This document shows positions 1-8,766 of a DNA stretch of 64,000 nucleotides, piece after piece. The notes below the pieces were generated by a model, which was not told the origin of the DNA, ran no database searches, and worked only from the letters and a program-made list of their open reading frames with translations. Every line of letters starts with the position of its first letter. Positions within the stretch are counted from its first letter, which is position 1. Made by a program: the position numbers and the translations under genes. The stretch comes from Shimia sagamensis (GTDB lineage: Bacteria > Pseudomonadota > Alphaproteobacteria > Rhodobacterales > Rhodobacteraceae). Location: NCBI RefSeq assembly GCF_900182745.1, contig NZ_FXTY01000002.1, positions 310,001 to 374,000 on the forward strand, given 5' to 3'.

Positions 1-2
1 TC

Positions 3-473
3 CAATCCATCACCCGTGGTACGGCGGATCTCGATCAAGTCAAGGCAGACGAGAAACAAGACAGTCAGGACAAACCGAAAGAGGCCGATCTGTCTGCGCT
101 CATTGCGGTGATCAAGGTCGAGTTGGGTGATGCTGTGAAAGACGTGCGCCCATCCAAGCGTTTGACCGACAGCCCCGTTTGCCTCATCGCGGACGATGGC
201 GATATGGACGTGAATCTCGAGCGATTGCTGAAACGCCACGGTCAGTTGCAGGACGGTGCGCCGCGTGTGTTGGAGCTAAACCCAACCCACGCGACCATTG
301 CCACGCTGGCGGAGCGCGCAAAGCTGGAAGGTGCCAGCTCTGATGAACTCTTGAGTGATGCTGCCCACATCCTGTTCGATCAGGCACGGATAATCGAAGG
401 CGAAACACCAAAGGATCCATCTGATTTTGCCCGTCGTTTAGGGGGACTTATGGCCCAAGCTTTTGGCGTTTGA
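3..473 (+). CDS. htpG: HtpG (Hsp90) chaperone, C-terminal part, 5' truncated by window edge
   Basis: The open frame runs in from the window start, so the beginning of the gene lies outside. The visible 156 residues carry the C-terminal dimerisation region of bacterial Hsp90: VKDVRPSKRLTDSPVCL, then GDMDVNLERLLK, then the LELNPTHATIATLAERA stretch, all strongly conserved in HtpG. The product is a cytosolic ATP-dependent chaperone. An in-frame GTG at 108 could be mistaken for a start, but the family signature and the open upstream frame show the gene continues to the left. A hairpin follows 22 nt after the stop. Family call is firm; the N-terminal ATPase domain cannot be inspected. Confidence 0.93.
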   Translation, partial: QSITRGTADLDQVKADEKQDSQDKPKEADLSALIAVIKVELGDAVKDVRPSKRLTDSPVCLIADDGDMDVNLERLLKRHGQLQDGAPRVLELNPTHATIATLAERAKLEGASSDELLSDAAHILFDQARIIEGETPKDPSDFARRLGGLMAQAFGV

Positions 474-494
474 TTACAGTCATACAAAATAACA

Positions 495-521
495 GCAGAG
501 GCGTGACATCGCCTCTGCCTT
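495..521 (+). terminator. Hairpin terminator after htpG
   Basis: A perfect 9-bp stem (495-503 with 510-518) with a 6-nt loop is followed by a short pyrimidine tail. It sits just after the htpG stop, so it most likely ends that transcript. The T-run is weak, so efficiency is uncertain. Confidence 0.65.
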
Positions 522-817
522 CTCAATGCAGAACTATTCCGTTGGTGGCCGATAGTCGCGTAACAGGCCGCGAAGGCATGACCTTCTTCGGAAAACAACG
601 GTGCCGCAATCGGCCCATTGCCGGCATTCATCAGGTGCGACTTGGCCGCAGTGCAGCTTCACCAAACCAGACATTCGGGCATTGAACAGCATTTTGGGAG
701 GGTGAAGGTCAGCAATGCGGATCAAACCTGCCATCCGGAACGTGAATTGCGACAGCTGCTTTACGGGATGTGATGCTGTTTCGACTGTCGCGAACAGACG
801 AGTCGCCAGAGGTTCCA

Positions 818-1732
818 CTAACTCAGCACAAGTTCCGACTGCCCAATAGCATCGGTTAGCCGGTCCGCTGCGAAATCCACAAACGACCGCACTTTTGGGG
901 CGACGATTTTGCTTTGCGGATACACAAGATGGATAGGCTCCGCAGGCGGCAAGTAATCGACCAGCACAGGCGCAAGCTGGCCGGAACGGATTTCGTCGGC
1001 GACCATGTATGACAAGGCCATTGTTATCCCCTCACCAGCGGTCGCGGCCGTCAGTGCCGTGGTTGCATCATTCACTTCAAACCGGGGATGCAATTGGACG
1101 TGCCCCCGTGATTTGCCGTGCTTGTAATGCCAGTCATGGATCGACATGATCCCGGTGAACCCGATGATCGAATGCAGCTTTAGTTCCGATGGATCATTCG
1201 GAGTACCGCGGCGATCCAGATATTCCGGGCTGGCGACAAAAAGACGACGTACAACGCCCAGACGTTTTGCCATGAGGTTGGAATCCGGCAATTCACCAAT
1301 TCTTATCGCGACATCAATTCCTTCTTCGACAATGTTCGTCACGCGGTCGACCGCGACCAATGACACTGAAATCCGTGGATGCGAAGCGAGGAAAGATCGA
1401 ATGACTGGCGCGGCGATCATTCGGCTGAAGGCCAACGACGCCGAAACAGTCAAATGACCCTGCGCCACGCCTTCTTCGCCGACCGCCAGTTTTTCGGCTG
1501 ACTCGATCTCGGCAAGGAGCTGGCGGGCTGCGATCAAAAACCGCGCTCCAGCATCAGTAAGTGTCAATTGACGGGTGGATCGCGTCAGCAACTGAACGCC
1601 CAGCCTTTCTTCCAGTGCATTCATTGCCCGCGTTACAGCCGGTGGCGATATGCGAAGCCGGTTGGCGGCCTGCACAAAACTGCCGGTGTCATTGATGGCA
1701 GCAAAAACCTCCATTTGCTGGATGCGATCCAT
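818..1732 (-). CDS. LysR-family transcriptional regulator (copy A)
   Basis: A 304-residue LTTR of normal length. Residues 1-60 hold the winged helix-turn-helix (MEVFAAINDTGSFVQAANRL, then SPPAVTRAMNALEERLGVQL), and residues about 90-300 hold the periplasmic-binding-like effector domain typical of the CrgA/DmlR-like branch. It is transcribed divergently from the hydrolase at 1861, the usual arrangement for an LTTR controlling its neighbour; the target is therefore inferred to be the hydrolase. The effector is unknown. It differs from copy B (34671-35585) at only four residues, Ile/Met, Ala/Thr, Ala/Val and Val/Ala. ATG start fits the first HTH residue. Confidence 0.9.
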   Translation of the reverse strand: MDRIQQMEVFAAINDTGSFVQAANRLRISPPAVTRAMNALEERLGVQLLTRSTRQLTLTDAGARFLIAARQLLAEIESAEKLAVGEEGVAQGHLTVSASLAFSRMIAAPVIRSFLASHPRISVSLVAVDRVTNIVEEGIDVAIRIGELPDSNLMAKRLGVVRRLFVASPEYLDRRGTPNDPSELKLHSIIGFTGIMSIHDWHYKHGKSRGHVQLHPRFEVNDATTALTAATAGEGITMALSYMVADEIRSGQLAPVLVDYLPPAEPIHLVYPQSKIVAPKVRSFVDFAADRLTDAIGQSELVLS

Positions 1733-1860
1733 TTATTCCACTTTTTGCAATAATGAATTCACAATTATCACCATTCTTCCACCATTGGAAGGTCGTTATC
1801 TGTTGCTCACACGCCGCAGCAACGCTCACTGAAACGCGGCCCAAATCGAAGGATACAGAA

Positions 1861-2862
1861 ATGAGAATGAACTCGATCAAGCCGACCCTTTTGTCTGGCC
1901 TCGTCGCATTGGCGCTTTCAGTGCCGCACGCAACAGCAACCTTCGCAGAGGAAACGGCTACGTCACCCGCTGCACTTAGTGCGATTGGCCAAGACGCGGT
2001 TCGCTACAACACTGTTAACATTGACGGGCAGGAAATCTTCTACCGCGAAGCCGGAAATGAAAATGCGCCTACTTTGCTGTTGTTGCACGGCTTCCCGACA
2101 TCTTCACAACAGTATCGCAATCTCATTCCCGAACTGGCAAGCGACTATCACGTGATCGCACCGGACTATCCCGGATTTGGGCGCAGCGCGATGCCAGACC
2201 CCAGCGAATTTGAATACAGCTTTGCCAACTATGCATCTCTGATGGACGGGTTTACCGATACCTTGGAGCTGAGTTCCTACAGCCTTTACGTGATGGATTA
2301 CGGCGCGCCCATAGGATACCGCCTGGCCCTGAAAGAACCACAGGCAATCGAGGCGCTGATCATTCAAAATGGCAACGCCTATGAAGAAGGCCTATTGGAG
2401 TTCTGGGATGTGTTTCGCACCTACTGGACTGACGCGACCGATGAAAATCGTGAGCCCTTACGCGGCTTCCTGAATGTCAGCGCAACCGAATGGCAGTACA
2501 CCCATGGGGTGCCCGACACCCACCTAAGCCGTGTCAGCCCTGATGCGTGGATGCTGGATCAAACGTATCTTGATCGGCCCGGAAACCAGGAAATCCAACT
2601 GGACCTGTTTTATGATTACCGCACAAACGTCGATCTCTATCCGGATTTCCAGGAATTCTTCCGAGCCTATCAACCTCCCACGTTGATCGTTTGGGGCGAG
2701 AACGACCAAATCTTCCCAGCCGAAGGGGCGACACCGTACCTGCGTGATCTACCGAATGCGGAACTGCATCTGATTGACGCCGGTCACTTCATCCTTGAAT
2801 CCCACGGCCCTGAGGTTGCGGCAACCATCCGGACATTCCTGTCCAAGAACAAGACCAACTAA
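1861..2862 (+). CDS. Exported alpha/beta hydrolase, epoxide hydrolase/haloalkane dehalogenase-like (copy A)
   Basis: A 333-residue enzyme with an N-terminal signal peptide (residues about 1-29, ending HATATFA). Visible alpha/beta-hydrolase landmarks are the oxyanion-hole HGFP at 76-79, an Asp nucleophile at 146 in MDYGAP rather than Ser, Asp282 after the GEND turn, and His309 in DAGHF. An Asp nucleophile points to the epoxide hydrolase/haloalkane dehalogenase side of the family; the substrate cannot be read. I chose 1861 and not the longer frame from 1753 because the second copy starts at the equivalent ATG, and an AAGGA motif precedes both. The presence of a reductive dehalogenase about 8 kb away makes a halogenated substrate tempting, but this is only context. 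Confidence 0.85.
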   Translation: MRMNSIKPTLLSGLVALALSVPHATATFAEETATSPAALSAIGQDAVRYNTVNIDGQEIFYREAGNENAPTLLLLHGFPTSSQQYRNLIPELASDYHVIAPDYPGFGRSAMPDPSEFEYSFANYASLMDGFTDTLELSSYSLYVMDYGAPIGYRLALKEPQAIEALIIQNGNAYEEGLLEFWDVFRTYWTDATDENREPLRGFLNVSATEWQYTHGVPDTHLSRVSPDAWMLDQTYLDRPGNQEIQLDLFYDYRTNVDLYPDFQEFFRAYQPPTLIVWGENDQIFPAEGATPYLRDLPNAELHLIDAGHFILESHGPEVAATIRTFLSKNKTN

Positions 2863-3015
2863 GCCAATTCGGTGCAGGGGCCACCCTGCACCGTTTCGCC
2901 AGCCCAAATGATCCGCGCCCAACCAAAAGTGAGCGCAATCCTTGGTGGCTGTTTGTCCAGCCGGGAGTGTTTGATCTCGGCCTGCAACATCTGCAACTCA
3001 AAAAGGGTCCGCCAA

Positions 3016-3630
3016 ATGGGACACAAATTCGCCGAGCTCGCCTTCACGGACGCCGTGAAAAGCATCCAGTCCGACCAAGGGTCCCGCAATTCATATGCGA
3101 GAATGGAAGTTGGTGACGACTACAACAACGTTCTAGGCCCAAACGAAGCCCAATTCATTGCCGCGCGCGACAGCTTTTACATGGCGACGGTCAGCGAAAC
3201 GGGCTGGCCCTATGTTCAACATCGCGGTGGTCCGATTGGGTTTGTGAAAATTCTGGACGATAAGACACTGGGGTTTGCCGACTTTCGGGGTAACCGGCAA
3301 TATGTAAGCGTGGGCAACCTAAGCCAGAACGACCGTGTGTCGCTGTTCTTTATGGACTACCCGAACAGAACCCGCCTCAAACTATTGGGCAGGGTTCATA
3401 CACTGAGCCCATCTGATCAGCACATTCTGCAAAAACTGTCGCTGGAAGACCGCTATCAAGCGCGGACGGAGCGAGGATTACTGATATCTGTGGAGGCATT
3501 CGACTGGAACTGCCCGCAATACATCACACCCCGATTCACGAGTGCTGAAGCGGATTATGAAGTGTCACCCCTGCAAACCACAATATTGGAACTCAAAGCA
3601 AAACTGAGGGCAAAAAACGCACGAAACTGA
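3016..3630 (+). CDS. Pyridoxamine 5'-phosphate oxidase-family flavoprotein (copy A)
   Basis: A 204-residue protein with the split-barrel FMN-binding fold. The recognisable run begins near residue 45 (AARDSFYMATVSETGWPYVQ), followed by GFADFRGNRQY and FFMDYPNRTRLK, which resemble the PNPOx-like family of general FMN/F420-type oxidoreductases rather than true PdxH. No signal peptide or membrane segment. It lies 153 bp downstream of the hydrolase and is co-oriented, so it may share its transcript. The ATG at 3016 matches the start of copy B; a longer frame from 2872 is not conserved there. Copy B differs at about 25 residues, mostly in the last 70. The substrate is unknown. Confidence 0.8.
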   Translation: MGHKFAELAFTDAVKSIQSDQGSRNSYARMEVGDDYNNVLGPNEAQFIAARDSFYMATVSETGWPYVQHRGGPIGFVKILDDKTLGFADFRGNRQYVSVGNLSQNDRVSLFFMDYPNRTRLKLLGRVHTLSPSDQHILQKLSLEDRYQARTERGLLISVEAFDWNCPQYITPRFTSAEADYEVSPLQTTILELKAKLRAKNARN

Positions 3631-4029
3631 GTACACAGGCCAATGCAGCATCGCGGACATTGGTGCATTCCGCAGCATCCGTCGCTTTGGGCTCAGAGCC
3701 GCCTTGCGGCGCTGCGGCAACATGTTTACAGCGAGATCGGGCCCAACATTGGTTGTCCGATGGCAGCAGCCAGCCCGAAGCGGACATGGTCATGGCCTAC
3801 TTACCTAGAGAAAGCGGCCCTTCACCCCGGTTCCGATAAACCGACAAGATGCGGACAAAACGGACGTTCGCAGAATACGTCAACATTCAAAGGAATGGCC
3901 CCAAAAATGTCATTCAGGGTGGCCGCAGCGAATGATACATTTGAGGAATGCCAGTTGTTACTTTGATCCGTTTCTGTTTCTCGACCGTAGTTTAAAAACT
4001 GGGTGCATTCCAAAGAGGGAAGAAGAACA
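3631..4029. other. Intergenic stretch spanning the right edge of inverted repeat A
   Basis: Positions 3631-3783 belong to the inverted repeat. At about 3692 lies the empty site (GGGCTCAGAGCC context) into which a 165-bp element is inserted in copy B. From 3784 to 4029 the sequence is unique and AT-richer, with no supportable gene; a purine-rich AGAGGGAAGAAG just before 4030 serves as ribosome binding site of the next gene. Confidence 0.7.
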
Positions 4030-5133
4030 ATGGTCAAAGTACATTTTTTGAAGTTTAGAAATGTTGTAACTTCTGCAGTTCTAATCGTGGCTTTCACTGC
4101 TCAATCCGCCTTGGCGTGCACCGGCATCGTTCTTAAGTCGGCAGACGGCACAACAGTGCCAGCGCGAACCATGGAGTTTGGTTTTGACATTCAGTCAAAT
4201 ATTTTTGCCGTCCCGGCCGGGGCATCCATTGAAACACTCGGTTTGAATCCTGATGAGACGGGTTTCTCGTACCAGGCAAAATACGGCTTTCTAGGTGCAA
4301 ACGGATTGGACATGCCAATTGTGTTTGAAGGCGTTAACTCAGAAGGCTTATACTTTGGCGCATTTTACTTTGCTGGTGACGCGGTTTTCTCTGAACTGAC
4401 CGATGAAAATCGCGACCGTGCCGTTTCATCCGAAGAAATGGGAAACTGGATTCTTGGTCAGTTCTCTACTGTCTCTGAAGTAAGGGCTGCACTTCCATCG
4501 ATTGACGTCGTGGGCACCTACGTTGCTGAAATTGACGGATTTGCGCCGTTTCACTATGCAGTGACCGATTCAACAGGCACCTCGATTGTGATTGAGTACA
4601 CCGAGAGTGGCCTGACCGTTTACGACAACACAGTCAATGCCGTCACAAACAACCCATCTTACGATTGGCACCTGACCAACCTTAGAAATTATGTCGGACT
4701 GCAAAGTGAAAATCGCGGGTCAATGAGGGTAGGCTCCGAGAGTATCGCGCCATTCGGACAAGGCAGCGGCCTATTGGGCTTGCCGGGTGACCATTCCTCT
4801 CCTGCTCGATTTGTCCGCGCTGTTGCCTTCGCAAACACCTCTCTTCCGTCTGATGATGTGGATGACGCCATATTTAAAGCGTTCCACATCTTGAACGTTT
4901 TTGACATTCCAAAGGGCTCTATTCGCGAGTCAGTTGGCGATGGCATCCACACTGACTACACGCTATGGACATCTGCAGCCGACACGACCAACGCGCGCTA
5001 CTTTTACAAAACGTATTTGACCCAAAGCGTTGAGAGCATAGACGTTAAAAAAGTCGTGTCGTCGATAACAGAGCCTACAACGCTTATCATGGAAAGCGGT
5101 TTCGAGGTCCGCGACAGAACGGGGGAGTTCTAA
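4030..5133 (+). CDS. Exported linear amide C-N hydrolase (choloylglycine hydrolase / penicillin V acylase family)
   Basis: A 367-residue Ntn hydrolase. The signal peptide ends ALA, and the next residue is Cys30, so secretion itself would expose the catalytic N-terminal nucleophile. The mature start CTGIVLK and an Arg 16 residues later (Arg46 in PARTMEF) fit the Cys1 and Arg17 of this family. A later NNPSYDWHLTNLRNY stretch is the usual Asn/Arg region. Gram-negative members act on penicillin V, bile-salt conjugates or N-acyl-homoserine lactones; which applies here is not visible. The start at 4030 has a strong purine-rich RBS; the ATG at 4003 would spoil the signal peptide. It appears monocistronic. 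Confidence 0.88.
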   Translation: MVKVHFLKFRNVVTSAVLIVAFTAQSALACTGIVLKSADGTTVPARTMEFGFDIQSNIFAVPAGASIETLGLNPDETGFSYQAKYGFLGANGLDMPIVFEGVNSEGLYFGAFYFAGDAVFSELTDENRDRAVSSEEMGNWILGQFSTVSEVRAALPSIDVVGTYVAEIDGFAPFHYAVTDSTGTSIVIEYTESGLTVYDNTVNAVTNNPSYDWHLTNLRNYVGLQSENRGSMRVGSESIAPFGQGSGLLGLPGDHSSPARFVRAVAFANTSLPSDDVDDAIFKAFHILNVFDIPKGSIRESVGDGIHTDYTLWTSAADTTNARYFYKTYLTQSVESIDVKKVVSSITEPTTLIMESGFEVRDRTGEF

Positions 5134-5485
5134 CATCGGTGGCCGCCAGCTTTTAAGGTGTCCCTATTGGTAGAACCGAAACGGCCAAGAGCGTCTGAGG
5201 TGGCGGCTATCGCCCAGTTTACAGCCGTTCGCCGCGAATTTCGCGAAAGTCTTGATTGGGCCGTCCGCGGAACTTTGCAAAGCCCACTCCCTGCGCAAAG
5301 CGGTCATTGGTGCCTAGCCCATCATACGGTGATACCGGCTCCTTTCAGACCTTCCTCCCCCGCCACATTCCCGCCGCACAAATTATCAGCACTGCCTGTG
5401 CCACATTCCTTTTCCCCGCAACTATACCGTGACTTGGCCGCCCAGCTCTCCTACTCCTAAAGCACACCAACAGGAGCCGTGTGCC
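5134..5485. other. Intergenic stretch without a recognised gene
   Basis: About 350 bp between the amidase and the LysE gene. A 100-codon open frame at 5158-5460 has no family features, no good RBS and low-complexity translation, so I do not call it. A CAGGAG motif at about 5471 is the RBS of the next gene. Confidence 0.55.
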
Positions 5486-6091
5486 ATGGACCTTACCCAT
5501 ATCCTTACCTTCAACCTCGCACTGGCTGCCGCCATTGCCAGCCCCGGTCCGGCCTTTCTGATATCCGTAAAAACCACCCTCACCGGCGGGCGCCGCGCAG
5601 GTCTCGCTGTTGGCGCTGGCCTCGCACTTGTCGCCGCGCTCTGGACCTTGGCGGCTCTCTTGGGCCTCGAAGCCATCTTTGCCGCCTTCCCATGGGCCTA
5701 CATCGCCATGAAAACCGTCGGCGCGCTCTACCTGCTCTACATTGCATACGGCATGTGGAAAGGCGCACGCGCGCCGCTGGCCCCCACCGATGTCAAACCC
5801 GCCCGCCACGCCTTCTGGCAAGGCGTCGCCATTCAAATCATGAACCCCAAGTCTGTGCTTTTTGCTGCCGCCGTGTTGGTGGTGATCTTCCCACCCGGCA
5901 TGACATTGGCGCAAAAGGGCTTTGTCTTTGCCAACCACTTGGCCATTGAGCTGATCTTCTACAGCCTGCTGGCCTTTGGCATGAGCACGTCCACCGCCCG
6001 CAACGCCTACCTGCACGCCAAACTCTACCTCGACCGCATCGCCGCCCTGGTGCTCTCCGCGCTCGGTCTGCGCCTGTTGTTTGGCAAATAA
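5486..6091 (+). CDS. LysE/RhtB-family amino-acid exporter
   Basis: A 201-residue membrane protein of the typical length. It begins MDLTHILTFNLALAAAIASPGPAFL, with the hallmark SPGP motif of LysE/RhtB translocators in helix 1, and has about six hydrophobic segments. The MNPKSVLF motif near residue 120 is also characteristic of the family. It should export an amino acid or related metabolite through the inner membrane; the substrate is unknown. The ATG at 5486 directly precedes helix 1 and is preceded by CAGGAG, so the longer frame from 5429 is rejected. It converges on the protease gene at 6156. Confidence 0.88.
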   Translation: MDLTHILTFNLALAAAIASPGPAFLISVKTTLTGGRRAGLAVGAGLALVAALWTLAALLGLEAIFAAFPWAYIAMKTVGALYLLYIAYGMWKGARAPLAPTDVKPARHAFWQGVAIQIMNPKSVLFAAAVLVVIFPPGMTLAQKGFVFANHLAIELIFYSLLAFGMSTSTARNAYLHAKLYLDRIAALVLSALGLRLLFGK

Positions 6092-6100
6092 GTCATCAAA

Positions 6101-6124
6101 AAAAGCGGCCCCGAAGGGCCGCCA
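6101..6124 (-). terminator. Terminator of the trypsin-like protease gene
   Basis: A 7-bp GC stem (6107-6113 with 6118-6124) around a 4-nt loop. On the minus strand it is followed by six T (the A-run at 6101-6106), so it is a textbook intrinsic terminator for the minus-strand gene; it may also stop the LysE transcript. Confidence 0.8.
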
Positions 6125-6155
6125 AGTCATAGCGGGTGAGCCAGAGCAGGAGGCT

Positions 6156-6857
6156 CTACCCGCCAGCAATCATTTGTTTGAGCGTGTCAGCACTCAACAG
6201 CGTGCCCACAGAGACATTCTGTCCGCCCATCGCCGCCTTGGCGGACACCACAGACACCACCGCAGGGTTGCTGCCATTGGTCAGCGCCAGAACCGGGGCA
6301 CCAGAGGCGCCAAAATTCACTTCACAGCTCATCACCAGCGTTTCCTGCTGACGGGCCAGCACGCGGCACGGGTATTCCAATATGGGATCGGTGCGGCTGT
6401 TGATGGTGTAGCTCAACACGCCGAGCATATCGCCGCTGGCCAAGTTGGCGCCGTAGCGCATCGGCAGCACGGAGTTCTTGGAAATTGGCTTGCTCAATTT
6501 GAGCAACGCAATGTCGCTGCCAACCTGGGCATTGCCTTTGTGACGGTGGATGTAATCCGGATGGGCCGTGGCCACAGAAACCTGACGTATCGCTTTGGCC
6601 TTGCCACCCTTCAGACCCGCTTGGAACTCCATCTGGCCAGGTTTCAGCTTTTTGCCGGTGCGTGGGTTATACAGGCAATGTGCGGCGGTCAGCACAAGAA
6701 CCGGTGAGATCAACGCCCCGGTGCACATGGCTTTGCCCGACAACATCAAGCGCCCCACGGCAGCCTCTCCCGGCAGTTTCCCTCCAATGGTGGTTTCCCC
6801 ATGCACAACGCCCGGAAGCAAAGCAGCAAGTGTGGCTAATATTCTAAAGGCGCGCAT
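6156..6857 (-). CDS. Exported trypsin-like serine protease (S1 family)
   Basis: A 233-residue protein with a signal peptide of about 20 residues (ends VVHG). The full chymotrypsin triad is present: His60 in LTAAHC, Asp115 in SDIALLKL and Ser185 in FGASGAP. The Ser motif is GASG rather than the common GDSG. Cys45/Cys61 and Cys164/Cys178 can form disulfides, consistent with a periplasmic or secreted enzyme. Short C-terminus, with no PDZ domain, so it is not a DegP-type protease. It has its own terminator and appears to be a single-gene unit. The substrate is unknown. Confidence 0.85.
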   Translation of the reverse strand: MRAFRILATLAALLPGVVHGETTIGGKLPGEAAVGRLMLSGKAMCTGALISPVLVLTAAHCLYNPRTGKKLKPGQMEFQAGLKGGKAKAIRQVSVATAHPDYIHRHKGNAQVGSDIALLKLSKPISKNSVLPMRYGANLASGDMLGVLSYTINSRTDPILEYPCRVLARQQETLVMSCEVNFGASGAPVLALTNGSNPAVVSVVSAKAAMGGQNVSVGTLLSADTLKQMIAGG

Positions 6858-7143
6858 GGTTTCTCCTCAAATCCTAAAAATCACTTAAACAAGCATCTGA
6901 GGCGGCAATCGGACCAAATCAGCGCCATTTACGGTCGGTTTCTAGGGCTTGGGGTGTTCGACTTGCGGCCAAACAAAGGCAGGCCGACTAATCCAAGCGC
7001 TGACAATTTGCGTAAAAGTCGCTGTATATATAAGGAGCATCCGCGGCACCGTGGTCACAGGCGCTTTCCAAGCGAAAGGCTTTGAAAACAAGACTCTTGC
7101 GCCTGCCCCAATTTCGGCCCATTGCTGCGCTATACTGCGCGAC

Positions 7144-7662
7144 ATGAAAGACAGCCTGCACATGACCTCGGAAACCTTTGCCCCAACGGTTGAGAACCAA
7201 CGCCGCTTTCGCGATGCGCTTGGCTGCTTTGCCACTGGCGTGACCGTTGTCACTGTTCCTACCGCGCAAGGCCCACTTGGCATGACTGCCAATTCTTTCT
7301 CCTCTGTGTCGCTTGACCCGCCATTGGTGCTTTGGTGCCCGGCCCGCAATTCGGAACGCCACCCGTTTTTCGCGGGTGCGTCTCATTTTGCCATCCACAT
7401 GCTGCGCGACGACCAAAAAGATCTGGCGCTGGACTTTGCCCGCAACGGCGATCCCTTTGCCACTCTGGAGCACGCCACCAACAGCAATCACGTTCCGCTG
7501 CTGCCGGATTGCCTCGCCCGCTTTGAATGCCGCACCTACGCGGTACATGACGGCGGCGACCATGACATTGTTGTTGGCCAAATTGAGCGCCTCTGGATTG
7601 GCGAAGGCAAACCTTTGGTCTTTGCCCAATCCAACTTTGGCTGCTTTGACGCAAACGCCTAA
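7144..7662 (+). CDS. Flavin reductase family protein (NAD(P)H:FMN type)
   Basis: A 172-residue protein with the flavin-reductase-like split barrel. The landmarks are FRDALGCFATGVTVVT near residue 20, GMTANSFSSVSLDPPLVLW near 55-75 (flavin binding), and a C-terminal GGDHDIVVGQIERL. It would supply reduced FMN to a partner monooxygenase, but no monooxygenase lies next to it. A second member of the family is encoded at 42972-43499. The ATG at 7144 follows a TATACT-like hexamer by a few bases, so the message could have a very short leader; ATG 7162 is an alternative. It is unlinked to the protease, from which it diverges. Confidence 0.82.
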   Translation: MKDSLHMTSETFAPTVENQRRFRDALGCFATGVTVVTVPTAQGPLGMTANSFSSVSLDPPLVLWCPARNSERHPFFAGASHFAIHMLRDDQKDLALDFARNGDPFATLEHATNSNHVPLLPDCLARFECRTYAVHDGGDHDIVVGQIERLWIGEGKPLVFAQSNFGCFDANA

Positions 7663-7824
7663 GCCTCCACAATTTCAGACGCTTATACAGCCCCGCTCAT
7701 GGTGACGCAGGGTTGCGCCTTCGACATGGCTTTTCCCATTATTTTTGTTGTGAATCAAAGTGAGCGCCCCATATTGGAGCCATAACGCGCAAACACATTA
7801 TCCTTGACCGCACTGGAGCCTCCC

Positions 7825-8766
7825 TTGGATCAGTCCGCCCCACACGTGAACAGTTTTGACGCCATGCTGGCCGCCACCGCGCCGCTGGACCCGATCGCCA
7901 CGGCCGTTGTGCACCCCTGTGACGCCGCCTCCCTTATTGGCGCGCTGGAAGCCCGCGACAAAACCCTGATCACCCCCATTCTGGTCGGGCCAGAGGACCG
8001 CATCAAAGCCATCGCAGCCGAGGAAGGCCTCAACATCGACGGTCTTGAAATCATCGATGCCAAGCACAGCCACGCCAGCGCCCAAGCCTCTGTACGCCTC
8101 GTGCGCGAGGGCAAAGCGCAGGCCCTGATGAAAGGCGCGCTGCACACCGACGAGGTCATGAGCGCCGTGGTCGACAAGGTCACTGGCCTGCGCACCGAGC
8201 GCCGTATGAGCCACGTTTTTGTGCTTGATGTGCCCACCTATCCTAAGCCGTTGCTGATCACCGACGCGGCGATTAACATCTTCCCGGATCTGATGGTCAA
8301 AGCGGACATTGTGCAAAACAGCATCGAACTGGCGCACGCCATTGGCGTAGACGAACCCAAGGTCGCCATCCTCTCCGCACTGGAAACCATCTACCCCAAG
8401 ATCCCCTCCACCGTTGAAGCCGCCGCGCTCTGTAAAATGGCCGACCGAGGCCAGATCACCGGCGGTGTGTTGGACGGCCCGTTGGCCTTTGACAACGCCA
8501 TCTCTCGCAAAGCCGCAGACGCCAAAGGTATCAAGTCTCCCGTCCCTGGCGAAGCTGACATCCTTGTCGCCCCAGACCTCGAGGCTGGCAACATGATTGC
8601 CAAACAATTGATGTATCTCGCCGGTGCAGACAGCGCCGGCCTAGTGCTGGGCGCCCGCGTGCCCATCATGCTGACCTCCCGCGCGGACGGCACACTCTCC
8701 CGACTGGTCTCCGCCGCTCTGGCGCAACTGATGGTGCATCACAACCTTGGTCAGGATCTGATGTGA
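7825..8766 (+). CDS. pta: Phosphate acetyl/butyryltransferase
   Basis: A 313-residue PTA/PTB-family enzyme, converting acyl-CoA and phosphate to acyl phosphate. Family features are VVHPCDAASLIGALEA near the start, the ALMKGALHTDEVM segment, AAINIFPDL and the C-terminal YLAGADSAGLVLGARVP. It lacks the N-terminal MaoC-like domain found in some longer alphaproteobacterial versions. No ATG is well placed; a TTG at 7825 has GGAG 6 nt upstream, while TTG 7804 and ATG 7864 are alternatives. It overlaps the acetate kinase gene through TGATG, so the two are translationally coupled and form the Pta-Ack route between acetyl-CoA, acetyl phosphate and acetate. Confidence 0.85.
   Translation: MDQSAPHVNSFDAMLAATAPLDPIATAVVHPCDAASLIGALEARDKTLITPILVGPEDRIKAIAAEEGLNIDGLEIIDAKHSHASAQASVRLVREGKAQALMKGALHTDEVMSAVVDKVTGLRTERRMSHVFVLDVPTYPKPLLITDAAINIFPDLMVKADIVQNSIELAHAIGVDEPKVAILSALETIYPKIPSTVEAAALCKMADRGQITGGVLDGPLAFDNAISRKAADAKGIKSPVPGEADILVAPDLEAGNMIAKQLMYLAGADSAGLVLGARVPIMLTSRADGTLSRLVSAALAQLMVHHNLGQDLM

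Larger units (their letters stand above)
612..3783 (+). repeat. Long inverted repeat, copy A (module of lysR, hydrolase, PNPOx)
   Basis: This segment is present in inverted orientation at 32449-35791. Both copies carry a divergent lysR and alpha/beta hydrolase, then a PNPOx-like gene, plus about 150-200 bp of non-coding flank on each side. The match starts abruptly at about 612 (non-coding sequence 3' of lysR) and stops at about 3783, where both copies read GCGGAC and then diverge. Copy B has an extra 165-bp element. Protein differences by eye are 4 in 304 for LysR, roughly 25-30 in 333 for the hydrolase and about 25 in 204 for the PNPOx protein. The flank at 522-817 has no gene I can support. 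Confidence 0.92.

Noticed and set aside
534-818. 94-codon minus-strand open frame, with a matching frame at 35585-35887 in the other repeat copy
   Set aside because: It is open in both copies, but the substitutions are not concentrated at third codon positions by eye, the two frames diverge completely past the repeat edge, and no RBS or family feature is present.
5345-6169. 274-codon minus-strand open frame over the LysE gene
   Set aside because: The plus strand encodes a clear LysE exporter; the minus translation is low-complexity Gly/Arg/His text, and a terminator lies inside it.
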